A stretch of DNA of 64,000 nt from Pseudomonas turukhanskensis. Lineage in GTDB: Bacteria; Pseudomonadota; Gammaproteobacteria; Pseudomonadales; Pseudomonadaceae. Below the pieces are notes generated by a model. The model was not told the DNA's origin and searched no databases. It saw nothing but the letters and a program-made list of their open reading frames with translations. Each line of letters begins with the position of its first letter. Within the stretch, counting starts at the first letter, position 1. Location of the stretch: NCBI RefSeq assembly GCF_027922365.1, contig NZ_BSFN01000003.1, positions 337,478-401,477 of the forward strand. Reading direction: 5' to 3'. This document shows positions 34,530 to 42,305 of the stretch, one piece after another. Made by a program: the position numbers and the translations under genes.

Positions 34530-34994
34530 ATGAGTACGGATTCCCAAGTCATCGCAAACATTGTTGCAGCATTCGCCAACGTCGAACGCCCCCAACACTT
34601 TTGCAACTATCTGCACTGCGAAGAATGCGCCGAACATGACGCGGTGCTGGTGAGCCATGATCGTGAAACGCTTACGGTCGATCACGTCGCCAACCCAGGC
34701 TGGGACCCTATAGGGTTCTGCTCCGCGCAGGGCAAGGCCTACTACCTGCCGAGCCTTGCGCAGTTTGCTTTGCAAGGCTCGGCAGACGACAGCCCCTACC
34801 TGATGCAGCTGATTCACCACCTTGAGGGAAACGGTGCGCGCAACGCCCTTGTAAGCTATTGCTCCCAACGCCAGCGCCGGGCGGTAGCGGCCTTCCTTGA
34901 GCATGTGGTTGAAACAAGGACGCCTTACCTAGCCGATAACGATCCGTTTGATCAGGTGCTTCGCACGTATGGGTATTGGTCCGCGGACACCTGA
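34530..34994 (+). CDS. Hypothetical protein
   Basis: A 154-residue soluble protein with a His/Cys cluster near the N terminus (FCNYLHCEECAEHDAVL) and a helical C terminus (QRQRRAVAAFLEHVVETRTP). I do not recognise it. It follows the DUF2628 gene by 15 bases and is probably cotranscribed. Confidence 0.7.
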   Translation: MSTDSQVIANIVAAFANVERPQHFCNYLHCEECAEHDAVLVSHDRETLTVDHVANPGWDPIGFCSAQGKAYYLPSLAQFALQGSADDSPYLMQLIHHLEGNGARNALVSYCSQRQRRAVAAFLEHVVETRTPYLADNDPFDQVLRTYGYWSADT

Positions 34995-35050
34995 ACGGCA
35001 GTCAGCCGAAGCGTTAGTCAGAACAGGGTATGTGCCCGTTATGAATCGCT

Positions 35051-35105
35051 AAGTTCCTACCCGTCAGAACATTAGAACCGCATAATAAATCTGACGCCTT
35101 TAAGC
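35051..35105. repeat. Partial copy of the 84-bp palindromic element (right half)
   Basis: AAGTTCCTACCCGTCAGAAC and TAATAAATCTGACGCC match the core and right end of the 84-bp repeat. The left end is missing. Confidence 0.7.
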
Positions 35106-35109
35106 TCGA

Positions 35110-35568
35110 TCACCTGTTTTTGCTAAGAACGTAAACGTGGTCGTTACCCGTAAGACGTAGGCAGTACTGCTTTATTTCTTTGAGGTTTCTGGACAGTACA
35201 AAGCTACCTTTCAACTGACATCGATATAGATTAGTAACGTCGCTTTCAGGGCCAATAATGGCTTGTGCGTCCAGGTGAAAAATAATGCCGCCGCTGCCGG
35301 CAATAGTCAGCGTTTCGATGCCGTCACACCACATCGGCGTCTGGTTAACGCAATTCTTTATCCGCCAGCTTATAAGCCACTCTAGGCTGCTGCGCACGTT
35401 CTGTAGTTCACATTGAGAGTACTTAGTGTCAGCGCGAAGTTGGCAAACCTCCTGGGCAAGTTGCCGCTCCATTTTCCGGATGATTTGGTTTTTCCGCCGG
35501 CGACTGGCATAAGTTTTCGCCCGTTTTCTCGCCCATTTCTCTTCGTGTTCAGCCTCGTCGACGTCCAT
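35110..35568 (-). CDS. Hypothetical protein
   Basis: A 152-residue protein with a strongly charged helical N terminus (KWARKRAKTYASRRRKNQII, a possible coiled coil) followed by a mixed region (WLISWRIKNCVNQTPMWCDG, CQLKGSFVLSRNLKEIKQYC). No family recognised. It sits in the accessory patch between a repeat remnant and a palindrome, and its base composition is lower in GC than the core. Confidence 0.55.
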   Translation of the reverse strand: MDVDEAEHEEKWARKRAKTYASRRRKNQIIRKMERQLAQEVCQLRADTKYSQCELQNVRSSLEWLISWRIKNCVNQTPMWCDGIETLTIAGSGGIIFHLDAQAIIGPESDVTNLYRCQLKGSFVLSRNLKEIKQYCLRLTGNDHVYVLSKNR

Positions 35569-35647
35569 GCGTTTCCTATGATTATTGGGCTGGGGATAGA
35601 TTGCGCAATGAAGCTAAGTCATTCCTCTACTCAGAACGGCCGTTTTT

Positions 35648-35685
35648 GGCCGATTGCTGCCGTTGGCGACCGGCAGCAATCGGCC
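35648..35685. repeat. Perfect 15-bp palindrome GGCCGATTGCTGCCG
   Basis: GGCCGATTGCTGCCG (35648-35662) and CGGCAGCAATCGGCC (35671-35685) form a perfect stem with an 8-base loop. Its right end, GGCC, is the target of the IS1182-family element that follows. The same motif recurs at 37901. Confidence 0.8.
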
Positions 35686-37292
35686 GATTCTGTTGAAAAA
35701 GTAGCTTCAGCGGCAGCCAACCGGTCATGAGTGCCTGCTGTCGAAGTGGCTGCAAGCCACTTCAAGTTGCCTTCCGGCGTTTCACTGAGCGTCCTTGCTC
35801 AGGTTTAAGGGTTAATTTGAGGGTTTCTGCTCGTAGCAGGCATACCTATCCCGTGATCGGTGGCCCGTGAGGCAGCAGCTTGGCCATACGTCTCAGGTTT
35901 TGCACAGTCGCGGCCAAGGTGAATTCGTCAGTCGCACCCGTCAGTCCACGCAGTCGTAAACGGTCGAGTTTCATGATCCGTTTGAGGTGGGCGAACAGCA
36001 TCTCCACCTTCTTCCGTTCGCAACGAGAGACGAGGTATTCCGGTGTCTTGGCGATGCTTCGCGCCACGTCACGGGCCGCTTCATGGATGCTCCGAGCGAT
36101 CTTGCGGAATGTGGTATTGGGGCAGCACTTCGCTTTCAGCGGACAGGTGGCGCAGTCGCTTTGGCTGGAGCGGTAGATGATGGTGTTGGCCTTGGTCACC
36201 CGAGACCGTTGCTGGGTGAAGGCACGCCATTCACTGCGTAGTGGTTTGCCGGCTGGGCAGCGGTATTCATTGGCCTCCGGATTCCAGAGGAAGTTGTTAC
36301 TGGAGAGACTGTCGTCCTTGCGCTCGGTTTTGTCCCACACCGGCACATGCGGTTCGATGTTCCTTTCTTCGACCATCCAGGCCAGCATCGGGGCAGTGCC
36401 ATAAGCGGTATCACCGATGAGTCGTTCCGGCGTGAGGTCGAACTGCGATTCGACACGTGCCACCATCGTCCTGGTCGAATCGACTTCGGCGGTACGGTGC
36501 GCCGGGGTAGCCTCCACGTCCATGATCACACCGTGTTCAGTGTCGATCAGGTAATTCGTGGAGTAGGCAAAAAAGGCCGGGCCACCTGGCGCTGCTGTCC
36601 AACGGGACTGAGGATCTGTGAGCGAAATTTTCTTGGGAAGAGCCTCAACCAGCGCCTCTTCATCAAGGGCTTCGAGGTACTCGCGCACTGCGCGGCTGCT
36701 GAGCTTTGGATCGTTCCAATCGACCTCATCTCCCGCCACCCCACGTTGCCGACTGGCATCCGCCTTGATGATGCTGGCGTCGACGGCGAAACCTTCACCC
36801 TTGACTAGCCCGACTGCCATGCAGCGCCGCAGCACCTCATTGAATAACCAGCGGAACAGATCGCTGTCACGAAAACGCCCATGGCGATTCTTCGAGAAGG
36901 TCGAGTGATTTGGGACTTCGTCTTCCAGACCCAGCCGGCAGAACCAGCGATAGGCCAGGTTCAGGTGCACTTCTTCGCACAATCGCCGCTCGGAACGAAT
37001 GCCATAGCAGTAGCCGACGACCAGCATGCGTACCATCAACTCCGGGTCAATCGAGGGACGCCCGATGGGGCTATAAAAATCCGCCAGGTAGGCACGCAGA
37101 TCACTGAGATCCAGGCACTGGTCGATGCTGCGCAGGAGGTGTTGGGGCGGGACGTGATCTTCCAGGTTGAACGAGTAGAACAGACGCTGCTGTCCTCCCG
37201 GTAACTGTCCCATCATGCTGTTCGCCTCCACGCTCGCTGACAAAGCAATTTTGCCAACGGCATGGGGAGGCCGCTACTTTTTCAACAGAATC
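35686..37292 (-). mobile_element. Intact IS1182-family insertion sequence
   Basis: A 1607-bp element with perfect 20-bp terminal inverted repeats (GATTCTGTTGAAAAAGTAGC at 35686-35705 and its complement at 37273-37292). GGCC flanks both sides (35682-35685 and 37293-37296), the likely 4-bp target duplication. The transposase is full length. Confidence 0.88.
35846..37216 (-). CDS. IS1182-family transposase
   Basis: A 456-residue DDE transposase. The N-terminal domain (HVPPQHLLRSIDQCLDLSDL, GRPSIDPELMVRMLVVGYCY) is followed by the catalytic domain: GFAVDASIIKADAS (first Asp), RLIGDTAYGTAPM (second Asp) and a C-terminal Glu in VEMLFAHLKR; a CPAGKPL/CATCPLKAKCC zinc-like block lies between. The ATG at 37216 follows GGAGG with eight-base spacing; the longer frame start at 37243 lacks a site. 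It looks intact and could act in trans on related ends. Confidence 0.93.
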   Translation of the reverse strand: MMGQLPGGQQRLFYSFNLEDHVPPQHLLRSIDQCLDLSDLRAYLADFYSPIGRPSIDPELMVRMLVVGYCYGIRSERRLCEEVHLNLAYRWFCRLGLEDEVPNHSTFSKNRHGRFRDSDLFRWLFNEVLRRCMAVGLVKGEGFAVDASIIKADASRQRGVAGDEVDWNDPKLSSRAVREYLEALDEEALVEALPKKISLTDPQSRWTAAPGGPAFFAYSTNYLIDTEHGVIMDVEATPAHRTAEVDSTRTMVARVESQFDLTPERLIGDTAYGTAPMLAWMVEERNIEPHVPVWDKTERKDDSLSSNNFLWNPEANEYRCPAGKPLRSEWRAFTQQRSRVTKANTIIYRSSQSDCATCPLKAKCCPNTTFRKIARSIHEAARDVARSIAKTPEYLVSRCERKKVEMLFAHLKRIMKLDRLRLRGLTGATDEFTLAATVQNLRRMAKLLPHGPPITG

Positions 37293-37332
37293 GGCCAGAA
37301 GCGGTCATAGCGTGTATGAAAGCGGGGGTGGT

Positions 37333-37845
37333 TCATCCCTTCAAGTCCTCGGCAAGCTTTTGCAGATCCCGGTATTTCTGGATGACGTCCCCGTAGATAT
37401 GCTCGTGTTCGATAACTCTGAATTTCTCGTGATTCTTCAGCGCCCACTGAGAAAACTCGGCGACGTAAGCTGCAATGAACGCCAACTCCTTTGGGTGCTC
37501 TATGAGCTTTCTCAGGAGGAGATTCGCTAGCCCGTTGTAAACATCAATGTCATCCCTGGCTCCCGCTTCCTGCAAGTACCTGCACGCACCCAGTATGTAA
37601 AAGCGCAAGGCCAAAGGGCCCACGTGGCTCCAGTCATGAAGAACGGACAGCGAGCAGTGCGTGTAATAGCGCTTTCGGGCAAATTCGATGTCTTTGCCGA
37701 GGTAGTGTTCTCTGGCCCATTTTTCATCACACTCGCCGTCGTAGTAGAAATCTTCAGAGGTGGGAAGGGATTCGAAAATGGGTTCGTCTAACACTGCATC
37801 AGTCCTTGATAAATAGATGGCAAACGGGGGATGAGCCGAACGCAC
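37333..37845 (-). CDS. Hypothetical protein
   Basis: A 170-residue soluble protein of aromatic-rich helices (KWAREHYLGKDIEFARKRYY, LHDWSHVGPLALRFYILGAC, FIAAYVAEFSQWALKNHEKF). The pattern resembles immunity-type proteins often found in cassettes, but no family is assigned. It lies between the IS element and a long palindrome. Confidence 0.65.
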   Translation of the reverse strand: MRSAHPPFAIYLSRTDAVLDEPIFESLPTSEDFYYDGECDEKWAREHYLGKDIEFARKRYYTHCSLSVLHDWSHVGPLALRFYILGACRYLQEAGARDDIDVYNGLANLLLRKLIEHPKELAFIAAYVAEFSQWALKNHEKFRVIEHEHIYGDVIQKYRDLQKLAEDLKG

Positions 37846-37900
37846 TCACCAGATAATCCAGGCGTTTTACTCGCCTCCGATTGAGCCAGTCAAATGACCG

Positions 37901-37948
37901 CTATTGGCCGATTGCTGCCGGTCGCCAACGGCAGCAATCGGTCAATAG
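37901..37948. repeat. Long palindrome containing GGCCGATTGCTGCCG
   Basis: CTATTGGCCGATTGCTGCCG and CGGCAGCAATCGGTCAATAG pair over 20 bases (one G-T) around an 8-base loop. It shares its core with 35648. It could be a strong bidirectional terminator, or an insertion hotspot for IS1182-type elements. Confidence 0.8.
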
Positions 37949-38114
37949 CGGGCTTTCAAAGTGAAGAAAAGAAATCTCCATTTCTTCTGTCTGGACAGAT
38001 TCAGCATTTCCCCGTAATTTCCGCCGAGGGCGCACGCTTGCTAGGCGCTCTGAATGCCTGAATCGTCAGACTCGACGGTTATTTTCCTGATTGCGGTGCA
38101 GAACCGCCATTTTC

Positions 38115-38540
38115 ATGAGAGCTAAAGTTTTACCCCCTCGCTATGACGCGCTTATACGAGGTCGAACCCACGGGTTTGATGTGCTTTTAGACGCTGTTCT
38201 GAATGAACCCCATAAAGTCCCTTCTATTGTTGCCGAAAATCCAGCGTTGCTTTACGAGACGAACTGGACCGGCGAGAACGTACTGCACTGGCTCTCAGTC
38301 GAAAATTTGCATGAAGAAGTCAGGTTGCTTAGGGGGCTGGGCTCGCCAATCCCAGCGTACGCGCTGATAGACGCCGTTGATCACGGGTACTTGGAAACTA
38401 TTATTGCGTTGCTGGAACTTGGTGCTGAAGTGGTGCCGAGCTGTATCACTAGCGCGCTTAATAACGAATATTTTGCCCTCAGCAGGAAAAAGAAGTCGCT
38501 GATAAGGCGCTATTTCAGACAGTTTGGGCACGAGATATAG
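38115..38540 (+). CDS. Ankyrin-repeat-like protein
   Basis: A 141-residue protein with helical pairs reminiscent of ankyrin repeats (TGENVLHWLSVENLHEEVRL, ALIDAVDHGYLETIIALLEL). Small ankyrin proteins frequently act as immunity proteins or adaptors. The frame starts at 38091 with TTG; the ATG at 38115 is preferred. No toxin gene is adjacent. Confidence 0.65.
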   Translation: MRAKVLPPRYDALIRGRTHGFDVLLDAVLNEPHKVPSIVAENPALLYETNWTGENVLHWLSVENLHEEVRLLRGLGSPIPAYALIDAVDHGYLETIIALLELGAEVVPSCITSALNNEYFALSRKKKSLIRRYFRQFGHEI

Positions 38541-38597
38541 GTATCGCTAAGAGCGGTGAAAAGGAGGCGGTTCAGATTTATTTTTACTTCTCTAAAG

Positions 38598-38681
38598 AAA
38601 AGGGGAAAGATTTATTTTTCATACTTTAAGTTTCTACCCGTTAGAACATTAGAGCAGCATAAATAAATCCGTCCCCTTTAG
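38598..38681. repeat. 84-bp palindromic MITE-like element
   Basis: The left end is AAAGGGGAAAGATTTATTTT and the right end TAAATAAATCCGTCCCCTTT, with a core CTTTAAGTTTCTACCCG...TTAGAAC. A partial second copy (CAGATTTATTTTTAC) precedes it. Ends are inverted relative to each other and the core also folds on itself. Confidence 0.85.
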
Positions 38682-38717
38682 CTCGTTGAAGCCCTAGGGC
38701 GCGGTTGGCAAGTCGCC

Positions 38718-39191
38718 TCACCCAGGTACTTGTGGATGCAGCTCTTCGTAGGTGGGGTCGGCGTGTTCCCAATCGACATCGCTATCCGTCAGGAAATGAC
38801 AGACTTCCCAAAAGTCGCAGTGCGGCTGAATGTTGATTGTGAAGGAACGGTAACCGTCACCTTCGTAGCCGCAATCGAACTTCTTTAGCTGCTCAAGTAT
38901 TTGTCGAGACTGCTCGGACTCTCTTAAGGGCTCATCGAGAATTATTCGGACGGTCTTATGGCCCGACTTCTCGACAACTTTAACGAAGTGCGGTCTTTCG
39001 TCGTCATCTTCCGGGCACGGCCGAGCCTCAAAAATGTCGTCAAACGACAGTCCATAAAATGTGAACGGGAAGTTTTTTAGTTGGTACAGGTCGTTGCCCA
39101 GCGACTCAGCCCAAGGCGTTTCCACTTCGGGGTGAGCGCCGTCTTCATACGTCTGCTGTAGAACGACTTTCACTAGGTTGTCACTGCCCAT
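38718..39191 (-). CDS. DUF4265 family protein
   Basis: A 157-residue protein with YQLKNFPFTFYGLSFDDIFE, the DUF4265 hallmark, then an acidic stretch (CPEDDDERPHF) and a C-terminal domain (SFTINIQPHCDFWEVCHFLT). Members lie near polymorphic toxins and are thought to be immunity proteins. The ATG at 39191 (MGSDNLVKV) is preferred over 39245. It has no visible toxin partner. Confidence 0.75.
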   Translation of the reverse strand: MGSDNLVKVVLQQTYEDGAHPEVETPWAESLGNDLYQLKNFPFTFYGLSFDDIFEARPCPEDDDERPHFVKVVEKSGHKTVRIILDEPLRESEQSRQILEQLKKFDCGYEGDGYRSFTINIQPHCDFWEVCHFLTDSDVDWEHADPTYEELHPQVPG

Positions 39192-39390
39192 GATTCGCGT
39201 CCCTCTCCAACGGTTTGCGACGGCGTTGGTTCTGATGGGAGGCATGACGTTCCTTATTCATTGGTACTCCTGAGTCAACGTTCCCGGCCGTCTGCGAGGC
39301 CGGCAATGGGCAAAATATACACGAACCGCCTGCAGGCAGCGCGTCACGACTTTTTACTTCAGGTTCTCTCTGTTACGGAAAAAGAGGAAG

Positions 39391-39474
39391 AAAAGGGGAC
39401 AGATTTATTTTCCATACTCTAAGTTCCTACCCGTTAGAACATTAGAGCAGCATAAATAAATCCGTCCACTTTTA
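39391..39474. repeat. 84-bp palindromic MITE-like element
   Basis: AAAAGGGGACAGATTTATTT ... CTCTAAGTTCCTACCCGTTA ... AATAAATCCGTCCACTTTT. Nearly identical to the copies at 40495 and 41897. Confidence 0.88.
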
Positions 39475-39557
39475 GCTCATTGGCAGATTTCAACCGCACA
39501 GCAGTCTGCAATCGGCCAGAGGCGGACCTCCGTGGACAGTGATTGATAGCTTCAAAG

Positions 39558-39583
39558 CTGAAAATAAATCCGTGCCCATTTCG
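39558..39583. repeat. Right-end remnant of the 84-bp element
   Basis: GCTGAAAATAAATCCGTGCC matches only the right terminus of the repeat. It lies just upstream of the broken gene at 39604. Confidence 0.55.
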
Positions 39584-39603
39584 CTAGTAACCAGGTACAG
39601 GAA

Positions 39604-39894
39604 ATGCCCCGAACTCGCACTGCAAGCGCCAATGCCGCTGGCAAACTTATCAAAGAGATTCAACGAGTTTGGAACTACAACATTGAGTATGGGCAGCCAA
39701 ATGCCAGCCGGAGCGAAGAGATCCAGGGGCTTGCACATGATCTCCTTCAAGCCCGAGATACCCCAGGTATAAAACGACTGCTTGGCTCAAGAAGTGTGAA
39801 GTAGTATCTCGGCAGCCTCTGGGTTGGGTCTCATCCAGAGGTGAAAGCTCGCCTCGAGCAGCTTGAGCAGGCAATTGCCAGTGAGGCCGCATGA
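39604..39894 (+). pseudogene. Small hypothetical gene with an in-frame amber codon
   Basis: The frame begins ATG at 39604 with CAGGA before it and reads MPRTRTASANAAGKLIKEIQ onward, stopping at TAG (39802-39804) after 66 residues. The same frame continues without another stop for 29 codons to TGA (39892), reading YLGSLWVGSHPEVKARLEQL and ending in SEAA. The tail has the helical look of the first part, so the amber probably interrupts a 96-residue protein. The function is unknown. Confidence 0.5.
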
Positions 39895-39965
39895 TGATTA
39901 AGCACTTCAGCAGTAACAGTAACGCACGAATCGGTTAAAAGGTCTGCTCTCGGACGCCCGCTACT

Positions 39966-40015
39966 AGCCGATTGCAGCCGGTCATGACAGGGCGTTATCG
40001 GTCAGAAAAGGACGG
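39966..40015. repeat. Imperfect GCCGATTGCAGCCGG palindromic relic
   Basis: TAGCCGATTGCAGCCGG and TTATCGGTCAGAAAAG resemble the arms of the motif at 35648 and 37901, but with several mismatches. It is in a 212-base gap without a gene. Confidence 0.45.
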
Positions 40016-40106
40016 AGCATTTTTGGCAATCGACCCCCGTCCATTTTGATCGCAACCAAGTCCAGGAAGCTTCTCGCGGATTTTGAGATGGAGCGCTTAA
40101 TTCGCC

Positions 40107-40337
40107 TTATAGCCAAGGCAAAAGATGCGCGAGTTCCTCCCGGAACTTTGGTTTAGCGAACCAGCTCGTCCAAAAACAGGTAAGTGCCAGAGCAGCTAGC
40201 GACAGTTGTCCCCAGAGAGAAAAGCCGGATTCGCCGCACAGCGTAATAACCAGCACGACCAAGCTAGTGACGCCGAAAATGGAAAGAACGATGCGTGAAG
40301 TTCTATCAGCTCTTGCGGACCAGTGGTTTGACTGCAT
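40107..40337 (-). CDS. Small two-helix membrane protein
   Basis: A 76-residue frame with two hydrophobic helices (residues 16-35: IVLSIFGVTSLVVLVITLCG; and 42-60: WGQLSLAALALTCFWTSWF). There is no recognised family and no strong ribosome site. It lies alone in the accessory patch. Real but uncertain. Confidence 0.4.
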   Translation of the reverse strand: MQSNHWSARADRTSRIVLSIFGVTSLVVLVITLCGESGFSLWGQLSLAALALTCFWTSWFAKPKFREELAHLLPWL

Positions 40338-40843
40338 TGCCTGTTCCAGTTTTTGAATTTAAAGGGGCCGGCTGAGTCAACCGGTCGCGGGAGCAAGGAG
40401 CTTCGAGCTACCAGCCAGTGTTTCGAAATCCAATGTCTGTGTCGCTCGTGCAACGCCTGTCAGTGTGGGCCTAGTCGACTTACAAAACGGAAAGAAAAGG
40501 GGACAGATTGATTTTTCATGCCCTAAGTTCCTGCCTGTTAGAACAATAGAGCAGCATAAATAAATCCGTCCCTTCTAGCTCGTCCCCTTTTCGGATTTAG
40601 CATGCCAACTGGGCGATAAACAACTGTGAATATTACGGCGATGGATAGGCCCACCTCTGGCCGAAAATAGCTCGTCGGGAAAGACTGCGTACGGCCAGAA
40701 GCCGTCTTAACGCTACGCGTTCCCTCTGATTCGCTAGGGTGAGTTTCCTAATGCTCCTGAGGCCACTCATGTCCGCCGTGACTTTGCAGCGGCCTACTTG
40801 ACTCGGTTAGCTGTTTCTAACAGGCTCTCCCCCAGATGGGAGG
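40338..40843. other. Repeat-bearing gap upstream of the EAL gene end
   Basis: About 500 bases with no supported gene. It contains one 84-bp repeat (40495-40577) and a pair of CTGGCCGAAAA/CGGCCAGAAGCCG fragments near 40655-40690 that resemble the palindrome motif. Confidence 0.5.
40495..40577. repeat. 84-bp palindromic MITE-like element
   Basis: AAAAGGGGACAGATTGATTT ... CCCTAAGTTCCTGCCTGTTA ... TAAATAAATCCGTCCCTTC. The same family as 39391. The extra CCCCTTTTCGG 3' of it may be a second right end. Confidence 0.88.
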
Positions 40844-41734
40844 CTACCCGCCGAATGATGGAAAAAGCCCGAATACATCACGTGCTTCCCTGCAATCTTC
40901 AGTCTCACCACGGTAGTACTGCTCGAAAGCCTCTATAGGCAGAGCCTTAGCGAAAAGATCACCCTGAGCAAAGTGCACGTTGTAAGCCCGAAGGTAGTCG
41001 AGCTGTTCTCGAGTCTCGACTCCTTCGGCCACGACGAAAAGCTTTAGAGTAGTCGCCATCTCAATCACGTCACTAACGAGTGATTCGACAGAGCCATCCA
41101 TTCCAATTCCATTTACAAAAGCCTTATCGATTTTCAACGCATCGAGCGGTAGCTGCCCCATCGACTGCAAGCTGGAAGAGCCAATATCAAAGTCTTCCAC
41201 AGCAGCTATGTGGCCTAGGGCGCGAGCTTTTCTGAGCGTCAACTTCGCAGACTGGTGATGCATGTATCCACCCTCGGTTGTCTCCAACCAAACCTGGCCA
41301 GGAAGCACATTGAATGACTTCATGTGTTGCTGGAGTCCTGGTAGGAACCGACCACTGCACACTTCTGAAGCGGCAAGGTTTATCGCAATGTGCAGGGAGC
41401 GGTCGGCAGCAAGCATGGCTCCCATATCACGCATTACGCGCTCAATAATCTGGTCAGTAATTGGACGGATTAAACCGCTCTCTTGCGCAAGAGGGAGGAA
41501 TGAATCGGGCCTCGCCATAGTTCCATCCGATTTGCGCCAACGTACCAGCGCCTCTGCACCGAGGCATCGCCCTAATCTGAGATTAATTATGGGTTGGTAG
41601 TGGACGATGAATTCATGATTGCGAACCGCAGCTTCGAGCTCTGCTAGGAGTGGTGGACGTCGCCTTGCGAACGAAACCACCGACGCGAGGAGTTTCCTGA
41701 TGAATGATCGTGCCGTGACAGGAGAGTGGTTCAT
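40844..41734 (-). CDS. EAL-domain protein, N-terminally short, possibly degenerate
   Basis: A 296-residue EAL-domain protein. Glu61-Ala62-Leu63 (AEALVRW), Asn (INLAASEV), Lys (LKIDKAFV) and Glu (VVAEGVETR) are kept, but the usual DDFGTG loop 6 block reads EDFDIG, changing one metal-binding Asp to Glu and disturbing the loop. Typical members of this type carry an N-terminal periplasmic CSS domain and membrane helices; only an arginine-rich start (RKLLASVVSFARRRP) remains here. It would be a cyclic-di-GMP phosphodiesterase if active. A truncated or non-catalytic form is likely. Confidence 0.8.
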   Translation of the reverse strand: MNHSPVTARSFIRKLLASVVSFARRRPPLLAELEAAVRNHEFIVHYQPIINLRLGRCLGAEALVRWRKSDGTMARPDSFLPLAQESGLIRPITDQIIERVMRDMGAMLAADRSLHIAINLAASEVCSGRFLPGLQQHMKSFNVLPGQVWLETTEGGYMHHQSAKLTLRKARALGHIAAVEDFDIGSSSLQSMGQLPLDALKIDKAFVNGIGMDGSVESLVSDVIEMATTLKLFVVAEGVETREQLDYLRAYNVHFAQGDLFAKALPIEAFEQYYRGETEDCREARDVFGLFPSFGG

Positions 41735-42305
41735 GGGATGCCTTGGTCTCAGCGACCGTCATGGTGGCACCTCAACGATTTCGTCAAGTGAGCACCAGAT
41801 GGCAATAATATAAGCTGACTCAAAGGTCAGGATTTGTCCCAGATCAACTCATCGCCTGCCTTAGTCGCCTGCCGTCTAAAAGCCTTATCAGGGAAGAAAA
41901 GGGGGACAGATTTATTTTTCATACTCTAAGTTCCTACCCGTTAGAACATTAGAGCAGCATAAATAAATCCGTCCCCTTTTAGCTTCGTTCCGCGCAGCGT
42001 AGCGGAGGCGTTTGATCAGCGCCGTGGCCCGCGATGTTAGCCCTCTGGTGTCGCCGCCATGCAAACCCGCGTGAGGACCTAAACCGGGGCGTTACAGATT
42101 TCGAAATACTTGGCGGCGTACGAAAAAGCCTATGTAAAGGTAGGATTCCCTCCCGAAATCAGTTCCAGGCCGAAATGAACGCCCCCCAAGATCCTCCCAG
42201 TAGATACACAACCCTCACCCCTCCGGGCGCTCGCCCGATGGCGCGCCTACGCAGCTTAGAACGCCTGCGCCGCGCTTGCCCTGCCACGCGGGGAGTCTGA
42301 TCAGC
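41735..42305. other. Gap between EAL gene and TerC-like gene
   Basis: About 570 bases without a supported gene. The 84-bp repeat occupies 41897-41980. The rest includes GC-rich sequence before the TerC-like gene that could hold a leader, but I could not match it to a known riboswitch. Confidence 0.5.
41897..41980. repeat. 84-bp palindromic MITE-like element
   Basis: AAAAGGGGGACAGATTTATT ... CTCTAAGTTCCTACCCGTTA ... AATAAATCCGTCCCCTTTT. This is the clearest copy: outer ends pair, and CTCTAAGTTC with GAACATTAGAG makes an inner hairpin. Confidence 0.9.

Noticed and set aside
35000..42000. CRISPR array suggested by repeated 84-bp units
   Set aside because: The copies are hundreds to thousands of bases apart with genes between them and no regular spacers.
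41981..42305. Manganese (yybP-ykoY) riboswitch before the TerC-like gene
   Set aside because: The conserved sequence blocks of that riboswitch could not be found in the leader.
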